Shown here: piece after piece, positions 7,901-10,405 of the stretch
How positions within the stretch are numbered: the first letter of the stretch is position 1
How the letters are laid out: each line of letters starts with the position of its first letter
Assembly: GCA_026770575.1 (NCBI GenBank)
Contig: MU657204.1
Location: forward strand, 142,798 to 153,202
Reading direction: 5' to 3'
Source of the DNA: Pelagophyceae sp. CCMP2097
Taxonomy: Eukaryota; Sar; Pelagophyceae
Length of the DNA stretch: 10,405 nucleotides
Position numbers and translations under genes: made by a program
Notes under the pieces: model-generated
What the model was told of the DNA's origin: nothing
The model's database searches: none
What the model saw: the letters and a program-made list of their open reading frames with translations, nothing else

Positions 7901-9971
7901 CGGTCACTGCCCTCTGTGACGGTCGATTTGAGGGCGGTTTCGAAGACGGTCCCTTGGACGGTTACTCGGCTGCCGGCCCCTCGAATGCGCCCCCTCTGCG
8001 ATGTTCCCTGGACGGGCACTCGGACGGTCGCTCGGACGGTCGTTCGGACGGTCGCTCGGGCGGGCCCTTCAAAGAGGCCTTGCAAGCGACCGTGCACGGG
8101 CCTTGTAAGTTCCCGCAAAAGAGGCCTTACAGGGGCCCACCTGGAGAGCTTTTCAAGGGCCCTTGAAAGAGGCCTTGCAAGTGACCGTGCTGAGGCCTTG
8201 CAAGTGGCTGCCAAAGAGGCCTTGCAGGAGTCCGTCCGGAGAGCTACTTTGGCCGTCACTTGCCCGGCCTCTGTCGCTTGCAAGGCCTCTTTCAAGGTCT
8301 CTTGAACGCCCCTCGAGACGGCCCCTCGAGAAGGCCACTCGAGAGTCGAGAGGGCCCTTCGATACGGTCCCTTTACACGGTCCCTCAAGACGGCGCCTCG
8401 AGAAGCCCTCTTTTGTTGGCCCCCCGAGACGGTCCCTCGAAACGGCGCCTTTAGACGGTCCTTCGAGAGGGCCACTCGAGACGGCCCCTCGAGCGGCCCC
8501 TCTCGCCGGCCCTTCGAGAGGGCCCCTCGAAACGGCCCCTTCAGACGGTCCTTCGAGAGGGCCACTCGAGACGGCTTCTCGAAAAGGCCCCTCGAAACGG
8601 CGCCTTTGGGCGGCCCCTCGAGAAGGCCCCTCGTGCCGGCCTTTTGAGACGACGCCTCGAAACGGCGCCCTTGGACGGCCCCTCGAGTCAGCCTCTCAAG
8701 AAGGCCACTCTCGCCGGCTCCTCGAAACGGTCCCTTCAAACGGCCCTTGGAGACGACCACTCAAGACGGCCCCTTCTCAACGTCGCGTGGGCCGCGGCTC
8801 CCTTTGGCCCGATGGAGCTTCGCGGGCGCCTTTCCGAGGGCGCCGCTCGAAAGGCGCGTGGTTCCGGAGCTGTGCGATTCGAAAGAGGCCTCTGCGTGGG
8901 CCCGTCCTCGCGTTTTTTCAAAGGCAACAGAGGCCTTGCAAGCGACCGCGCAGAGGCCGTGGCCGCCAAAGGGGCTTTGGGAGGGCCCGAATGTCGAGGC
9001 GCGAGAGGCCCCCGTCGAGACCTTTGGGCCCCTCGGCGTGCCCCGAGATGAGCCACACGCTCGAGACCCTCAGAGGCCCTCGGACCGCGGCCCCTCGAAG
9101 GGCCCTCGGCGCGTCTTGGAGCGGCGCCCCCATCGACCTCGAGATGCCAGAGGACCCCGAGATCGGACTCTCGTTCCGGAGAGGTTCCACCAGTTCTTTA
9201 GTTCTATCCGTTGAAAAGTCAAAAATACAAATTCAACAAAATGTGCAAGGCCCTCCTCTCATCGATCGGACTCTCCTTGAGGATACCACGGCTCCCTCGA
9301 TCCCAGCGGATGCCGAGAGACGGCGGGGGCCCTCTGTACTCGAGTTGCCTCGATGCCATTGGGCCTCTGGTGGGTCGTTTTCTGGATGCGTCCATCGGCC
9401 CTTGCTCCCAGAGGATACCACTCTCCGAAGATTCCGAGAGACGGGGGCCCTCGATGGATCTCTCGACGTGCCCTATGTCGATCGATCCCATTGGTGAATC
9501 GAAAAGTCCCTTTTTGTCTCTCGATGCCCCGAGGATTCCGAGACGGGGCCCCTCGGATGTTTTTTTCGAGACGGCAACTTTCGGTGGGTCCCTACATATC
9601 GGACGTCGGTCGATACCATCCGTCCCTCGACACCGTGGCACGCCCCCCCGGGCTGGTGCGGTCGCGTGGCGGCTTATTGGGGTGGATGCGCGGGGTTCTC
9701 ACAAAGTGTCGCTTGGAAATCCACCCCGGGTGGGGCTGGCCTCAAAGGGGATATCCGTCAATCAAAGGTGTGCTTCGCATCGCAAAGTGTTGTGGGGAAG
9801 CGTGTTCCCCGGCTCTCCGCCGCTTTTCGGATGAGGTCTCGCCACTTTTCGGATTAGGTCTCGCCAGTCAACGCAATGCTTATCCTCGAATTCGACGACG
9901 ACTCCAACGCGCCGGGCGCGGTCCGGACGGCGATGCAGCTCGCAGACGCGTCCAACCTCGCCGAAGCCACA
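1794..9971 (+). CDS. ANAPC2: Anaphase-promoting complex subunit 2 (APC2, cullin-like), partial, 15 exons
   Basis: APC2 is the cullin-like scaffold of the anaphase-promoting complex. Its C-terminal part binds the RING subunit APC11 and positions the E2 enzyme for ubiquitylation of cyclins and securin. Exons join as 1794-1921, 2122-2243, 2339-2403, 3666-3716, 3818-3904, 4000-4117, 4220-4275, 4352-4419, 4935-4974, 5196-5251, 6808-6925, 7052-7111, 7206-7237, 7334-7451 and 9858-9971. They give 411 codons with no stop, and every junction keeps the frame. APC2 motifs in order: VLYDMVADFPDSEPAL, RLLH-AGARTSQIIDVY, LRVLDP, AYLRKRPDTVRCIVQSLTDD, the acidic linker EEDSDDE, SIYGSKGLFVREYR-NMLAEKL, DTEREIKNLELLKLR, RFGESALHECGVMVRDVEAS, VFWP, LEAYAAAF, RRLDW, LGAADLELEF and VSPVNAMLILEF. 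APC2 is usually about 700-900 residues, so roughly half is here. The N-terminal exons and C-terminal winged-helix exons lie outside. That this is APC2 rather than a CUL1-5 cullin follows from the DFPDS and RPDTVRCIV blocks. No damage is seen, so it is probably functional. Confidence 0.93.
1922..2121 (+). other. Intron between exons 1 and 2 (200 bases)
   Basis: A GTGATC donor and CATAG acceptor bound this intron. Near its 3' end (2053-2087) there is an imperfect tandem duplication of GACTCTTCCCTCGAGTCTG. An open frame runs through it in frame with exon 2, but the peptide shows no family similarity, and intron retention would not be in frame with exon 1. Confidence 0.7.
2122..2243 (+). CDS. ANAPC2: APC2 exon 2 (DFPDS block)
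   Basis: The acceptor is CATAG|G and the donor is GTTCAA. It encodes ESYVSARVSVLYDMVADFPD followed by SEPALLELRDALS. This is the hallmark APC2 segment in which a receptor helix leads into a conserved (I/V)x(D)(F/Y)PDSxPA motif. It ends one base into an Arg codon that exon 3 completes, giving LSR-TQQ. Confidence 0.93.
2339..2403 (+). CDS. ANAPC2: APC2 exon 3
   Basis: The acceptor is CCTAG|GC, following a 95-base intron. It encodes TQQHRRLARSFRNMLQKRLL and a final His. The family pattern is a Q-rich turn, then S(L/F)...L..RLLH. The exon ends at a codon boundary with donor GTCATC. The peptide continues directly into AGARTSQ in exon 4, so the 1.26 kb intron hides no missing coding sequence. Confidence 0.9.
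2528..2582. repeat. 28-base tandem duplication
   Basis: Two copies (2528-2555 and 2556-2582) of a unit running from GTCGCGGTTGAGATGGG to TTTGGGAAGT, differing by one G. The first seven bases recur once more at 2583. Confidence 0.95.
2720..3320. repeat. 12/24-base minisatellite in intron 3
   Basis: The most regular part, about 2870-2990, has a 24-base period made of two 12-base halves, GGTCCCTTTGMC-like and GGTCCGATGAAG-like. The flanks carry the core as ACGGTCC at irregular spacing. Because 24 is a multiple of 3, one frame reads as an 8-residue GPF.GP-type peptide repeat, but it lies within an intron. Confidence 0.85.
3068..3124. repeat. 23-base direct repeat pair
   Basis: A unit starting GATTATCGGG and ending GTCTGATACTC occurs at 3068-3090 and 3102-3124, with one mismatch and an 11-base spacer. 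Confidence 0.93.
3666..3716 (+). CDS. ANAPC2: APC2 exon 4 (51 bases)
   Basis: The acceptor is CTCTGCAG|G, preceded by an ACTAAAAC stretch that could hold the branch point. It encodes AGARTSQIIDVYVATIK, the APC2 segment G(A/V).T..II..Y(I/V)..IK. Both ends are phase 0. The donor is GTCCGG. Confidence 0.93.
3818..3904 (+). CDS. ANAPC2: APC2 exon 5 (LRVLDP block)
   Basis: The acceptor is GCGCAG|G and the donor is GTGCGT. It encodes VLRVLDPRNALLDAV and then ARPVRAYLRKRPDT, matching the family pattern LR.(L/I)DP...LL..V..P(I/V)R.YLR.R.DTVR. It is 29 codons, phase 0 at both ends, and completed by VRCIV in exon 6. Confidence 0.95.
4000..4117 (+). CDS. ANAPC2: APC2 exon 6 (SLTDD and acidic linker)
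   Basis: The acceptor is GTTGCAG|G and the donor is GTGCGC. It encodes VRCIVQSLTDDNSSDLAQEL, then an acidic low-complexity stretch AEEDSDDEHAGP. The family has a similar acidic, variable linker between the SLTDD block and the W.P linker. The exon ends one base into a Gly codon completed by exon 7. Confidence 0.93.
4220..4275 (+). CDS. ANAPC2: APC2 exon 7 (W.P linker)
   Basis: The acceptor is CTTTAG|G and the donor is GTGAGT, the most standard donor in the gene. It encodes LHWQPASREAPRRGKAHL. This corresponds to the (R)W.P.P.(E/D)A linker before the cullin homology region. The phase fits exon 6 (G|GC gives Gly) and exon 8 (phase 0). Confidence 0.82.
4318..4343. repeat. 13-base tandem duplication in a 76-base intron
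   Basis: TCATAAAACCCGC is present twice without a gap inside the intron at 4276-4351, just upstream of the CCAAAG|G acceptor of exon 8. Confidence 0.95.
4352..4419 (+). CDS. ANAPC2: APC2 exon 8 (start of cullin homology region)
   Basis: The acceptor is CCAAAG|G and the donor is GTGCGT. It encodes VGDILPMLISIYGSKGLFVR and then EY plus two bases of Arg. The DI...L(V/I).I.GSK.L...EYR pattern is diagnostic of APC2 and begins the cullin homology domain. This is the only acceptor in the set with A before AG. Confidence 0.94.
4430..4885. repeat. 14-base minisatellite filling intron 8
   Basis: Units of the type GTCACGGGGACCTT and GTCACAGCGTTCTT repeat through most of the 515-base intron 4420-4934. 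Many units are shortened or interrupted. The last 50 bases before the CACAG|G acceptor are non-repetitive and GC-rich. Confidence 0.88.
4935..4974 (+). CDS. ANAPC2: APC2 exon 9 (40-base microexon-like)
   Basis: The acceptor is GCACAG|G and the donor is GTGCGT. It completes Arg from exon 8 and adds NMLAEKLISSAVE, giving EYRNMLAEKLI across the junction. This is the conserved EYR..LA(E/D)(R/K)L cullin helix. The exon follows a 515-base intron made mostly of a 14-base repeat. Confidence 0.93.
4975..5195 (+). other. Intron between exons 9 and 10 with two internal duplications
   Basis: This 221-base intron contains two imperfect local duplications. One is TTGAGACC.GG.-like (5014 and 5037, 23 bases apart) and the other is GCGAGRTTTTGGGAA (5132 and 5160, 28 bases apart). 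It does not carry the ACGG minisatellite. Confidence 0.75.
5196..5251 (+). CDS. ANAPC2: APC2 exon 10 (TERE-I-NLELLKLR)
   Basis: The acceptor is CCGTAG|G. It encodes VDTEREIKNLELLKLR, a very conserved APC2 helix. The 3' end is less certain. The nearest GT donor in the phase required by exon 11 is GTCCAA at 5252, which adds Ala-Pro and a split Ala before RFGE. Ending directly after LKLR would need a non-GT donor and none keeps the frame with the AG|G at 6807/6808. Confidence 0.85.
5428..6740. repeat. 14-base minisatellite, largest block (intron 10)
   Basis: Roughly 1.3 kb of the 1,556-base intron 5252-6807 consists of 14-base units, consensus GTCACGGGGACCTT, with common variants GTCACAGGGTTCTC and GTCACACGGGCCTT. 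Order is best at 5600-5720, where units alternate between the GGGGACCTT and AGGGTTCTC forms. Towards 6400 units include CAAAGGGAC spacers. Exons 10 and 11 are adjacent in the protein, so nothing coding is expected inside. Confidence 0.92.
6808..6925 (+). CDS. ANAPC2: APC2 exon 11 (RFGE...VMVRDVEAS)
   Basis: The acceptor is CGCTAG|G and the donor is GTCCGT. It encodes RFGESALHECGVMVRDVEAS and later VLQATVVSQ. The family shows FGE..(L/M)..C.(V/I)ML.D..(D/A)S followed by a variable loop and a strand leading to FWP. The variable loop here (AKLVPREDGDV) is short. Confidence 0.94.
6950..7003. repeat. 23-base tandem repeat in intron 11
   Basis: Copies at 6950-6972 and 6973-6995 of a unit beginning TTGAGAGCACA and ending CTCCTGGGA are followed by a partial third copy at 6996-7003. 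They lie in the 126-base intron 6926-7051. Confidence 0.95.
7052..7111 (+). CDS. ANAPC2: APC2 exon 12 (FWP)
   Basis: The acceptor is CCCTAG|G and the donor is GTGCGG. Its 20 codons read VFWPAGPFQAAQGAGDKPLK. The FWP motif, following a strand ending VVSQ, is shared by APC2 orthologs. Both ends are phase 0. Confidence 0.88.
7206..7237 (+). CDS. ANAPC2: APC2 exon 13 (32-base microexon)
   Basis: The acceptor is CGCGCAG|G and the donor is GTCAGA. It encodes VHAKPLALLE plus two bases of Ala. Joined to exon 14 it reads LALLEAYAAAFHARKAPRRL. In APC2 this corresponds to the helix (L/V)...L..Y...(Y/F)..LK..R.L.W. The exact phase match across a 96-base intron supports this very short exon. Confidence 0.85.
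7334..7451 (+). CDS. ANAPC2: APC2 exon 14 (RRLDW...LELEF)
   Basis: The acceptor is ATCTAG|G and the donor is GTGCCC. It encodes YAAAFHARKAPRRLDW, then SNLGAADLELEFDDGTLRDF and KN. This fits the family block K..R.L.W....LG.V.(L/M)(E/D)(V/L)E, the beta-rich part of the cullin C-terminal region. It ends phase 0 and continues into VSPVNAM of exon 15. Confidence 0.93.
7640..7838. mobile_element. Dispersed non-autonomous element, copy 1
   Basis: A segment that recurs on the same strand at about 10020-10180, clearly similar over about 150 bases. It contains a short inverted repeat pair, GTCGGGTTCGGGTT near 7720 and GACCCGAACCCGTCC near 7810-7825, about 90-110 bases apart, as in a small MITE-like or introner-like element. 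A conserved GGCAAACCCGA..CGCGGG.TGAAGGGCA core lies between. No transposase is encoded, and target-site duplications could not be identified with confidence. It sits in the large intron after exon 14 and runs directly into a 12-base minisatellite. Confidence 0.65.
7840..8060. repeat. 12-base minisatellite, GGTCGCTCGGAC type
   Basis: The most regular part is three exact-register units at 8020-8031, 8032-8043 and 8044-8055 (TCGGACGGTCGC). The upstream part, 7840-8015, is a diverged version with ACGGTC cores. It starts right at the 3' side of the dispersed element. Confidence 0.85.
8071..8292. repeat. Inverted repeat with central palindrome
   Basis: The 20 bases at 8071-8090 (AAAGAGGCCTTGCAAGCGAC) are the exact reverse complement of 8273-8292. 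Between them lies an 18-base perfect palindrome at 8151-8168, TTTCAAGGGCCCTTGAAA, plus direct partial copies of AAGAGGCCTTGCAAG near 8167 and 8213. A further direct copy of GAGGCCTTGCAAGCGACC occurs near 8931-8950. Confidence 0.93.
8305..8790. repeat. 13-base minisatellite, first block
   Basis: Consecutive 13-base units of consensus ACGGCCCCTCGAG, with variants ACGGTCCTTCGAG and AGGGCCACTCGAG, can be read for most of this stretch. One unit is 12 bases long. A 33-base exact repeat (8453-8485 and 8543-8575) marks a higher-order duplication of seven units. The period is not a multiple of 3, yet the units lack stops, so long meaningless open frames arise on both strands. Confidence 0.93.
8791..9857 (+). 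other. Distal part of the large intron
   Basis: Diverged ACGG-type repeat continues to about 9130. A 25-26 base segment at 8995-9021 (CGAGGCGCGAGAGG...) duplicates 7535-7560 with one base difference. From 9190 the sequence is less GC-rich. It contains three loosely repeated segments with CCGAGAGACGG..GGGCCCTC near 9310, 9430 and 9535. No exon is expected, because exons 14 and 15 are contiguous in the protein, and none was recognised. Confidence 0.7.
9825..9869 (+). repeat. Tandem duplication of the exon 15 acceptor site
   Basis: A 22-base unit, CTTTTCGGATNAGGTCTCGCCA, is present twice in tandem. The first copy reads GATGAG|GTCTC (exon would start at 9836) and the second GATTAG|GTCTC (exon starts at 9858). 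Only the second gives the frame encoding VSPVNAM. Confidence 0.93.
9858..9971 (+). CDS. ANAPC2: APC2 exon 15 (VSPVNAMLILEF), 3' end tentative
   Basis: The acceptor is GGATTAG|G. It encodes VSPVNAMLILEFDDDSNAPG, then AVRTAMQLADASNLAEAT. The family has V.P..A.(I/L)(L/I)..F, followed by a helix of the first winged-helix-like module. The start is firm by homology and phase. The end at GTGCCG (9972) is my choice because similarity to the family fades there and the dispersed repeat begins soon after. A GT at 9922 inside the exon would be an alternative earlier donor. The remaining C-terminal exons are beyond 10405. Confidence 0.85.
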
Positions 9972-10019
9972 GTGCCGAAGCCGCGTCGAACACAAACTGA
10001 GGCAGGACGGTGTCTTCGG

Positions 10020-10185
10020 GTTGCAAACATCTTTTCGAGCGACCAAACCCATCTTCGAAGGGTCGGGTTCGGGTTCGGGCCACGGCCAGACCCACAGGTC
10101 GACGGGAAAGGCCAAAACGCGCAAGCCCGGCAAACCCGATCCGCGGGCTGAAGGGCAAACCCGAACCCGTCGCTGCTCCTATCCC
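10020..10185. mobile_element. Dispersed non-autonomous element, copy 2
   Basis: Same orientation as the copy at about 7640-7838, with shared blocks TCGGGTTCGGGTTC, GGCCAAAAC, CCCGGCAAACCCGA and GAAGGGCA.ACCCGAACCCGTC. The inverted repeat pair (GGTCGGGTTCGGGTT near 10060 and AACCCGAACCCGTC near 10160) is retained. It lies just after exon 15, at the start of the next intron, and is followed at once by a 13-base minisatellite. Confidence 0.65.
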
Positions 10186-10189
10186 CGGC

Positions 10190-10405
10190 TCCTCGAGACG
10201 GCCCCTGGAGACGGCCCCTCGAAACGACGCCTCGAGACGGCGATTCGAAAAGGGCCCTCGAGACGACCCCTTACGACGGCCATTCGAAACGGCGCCTTGA
10301 GACGGCCCCTCGAGATGGTGCCTCGAGACGACCCTCGAAACGGCGCCTTGAGACGGCCCCTGGAGACGGCCCCTGGAGACGGCCATTCGAAACGGCGCCT
10401 CAAGA
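10190..10405. repeat. 13-base minisatellite, second block (runs off the window)
   Basis: About sixteen units of ACGGCCCCTCGAG type, for example ACGGCGCCTTGAG and ACGGCCATTCGAA, run to the end of the window with one 12-base unit. It is the same family as 8305-8790, although exon 15 and a dispersed element lie between. Confidence 0.93.

Noticed and set aside
7495..8760. 421-codon minus-strand open frame as a gene
   Set aside because: It is antisense to the same repeats and to the dispersed element. It has a low-complexity R/S/G/A composition and no family motif.
8163..9497. 444-codon plus-strand open frame as a gene
   Set aside because: It reads through 13-base repeats inside the intron between APC2 exons 14 and 15. 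The peptide is repetitive (GPSRGPLETAP-like) with no recognisable fold.
9219..9641. Minus-strand 140-codon open frame as a gene
   Set aside because: It is antisense within the large intron, driven by three diverged copies of a local repeat, with no recognisable domain.

Overview
This is eukaryotic nuclear DNA, and the only recognisable gene is on the + strand. Fifteen short exons (about 1,233 bases, 411 codons) can be joined in frame across 14 introns. Together they encode most of the middle and the cullin-homology part of APC2, the cullin-like subunit of the anaphase-promoting complex/cyclosome, the ubiquitin ligase that drives mitotic exit. The first coding exons and the C-terminal winged-helix part lie outside the window. 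I identified the gene from internal family motifs read from the sequence; no database search was run.

Organism: a GC-rich protist, probably an alga. All 15 acceptors read AG followed by G, and the gene is cut into very small exons separated by repeat-filled introns. The strict AG|G rule is a known dinoflagellate trait, so a GC-rich dinoflagellate is my first guess. Haptophytes and pelagophytes are not excluded. All 14 internal donors can be read as GT, so the non-GT donors also known in dinoflagellates are not needed here.

Layout: 1-1793 is repeat DNA upstream of the first exon in the window, presumably the end of a long intron (14-base minisatellite, then a degenerate 12-base one). 1794-2403 holds exons 1-3. 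2404-3665 is a 1,262-base intron with 12/24-base repeats. 3666-4419 holds exons 4-8 with compact introns of 76-102 bases. 4420-4934 is an intron of 14-base repeats. 4935-5251 holds exons 9-10. 5252-6807 is a 1,556-base intron dominated by the 14-base repeat. 6808-7451 holds exons 11-14. 7452-9857 is a 2,406-base intron with a dispersed element, 12-base and 13-base minisatellites and inverted repeats. 9858-9971 is exon 15. 9972-10405 starts another intron, with a second copy of the dispersed element followed by another 13-base array.

Two observations stand out. The 12-, 13- and 14-base minisatellites look like length variants of one motif, roughly CTYG..ACGG..CC, with one length locally dominant. 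A roughly 150-200 base dispersed element with short inverted repeats occurs in two introns and is followed by a minisatellite in both. The long open frames across the arrays, on both strands, are by-products of stop-poor repeats and are not annotated as genes.
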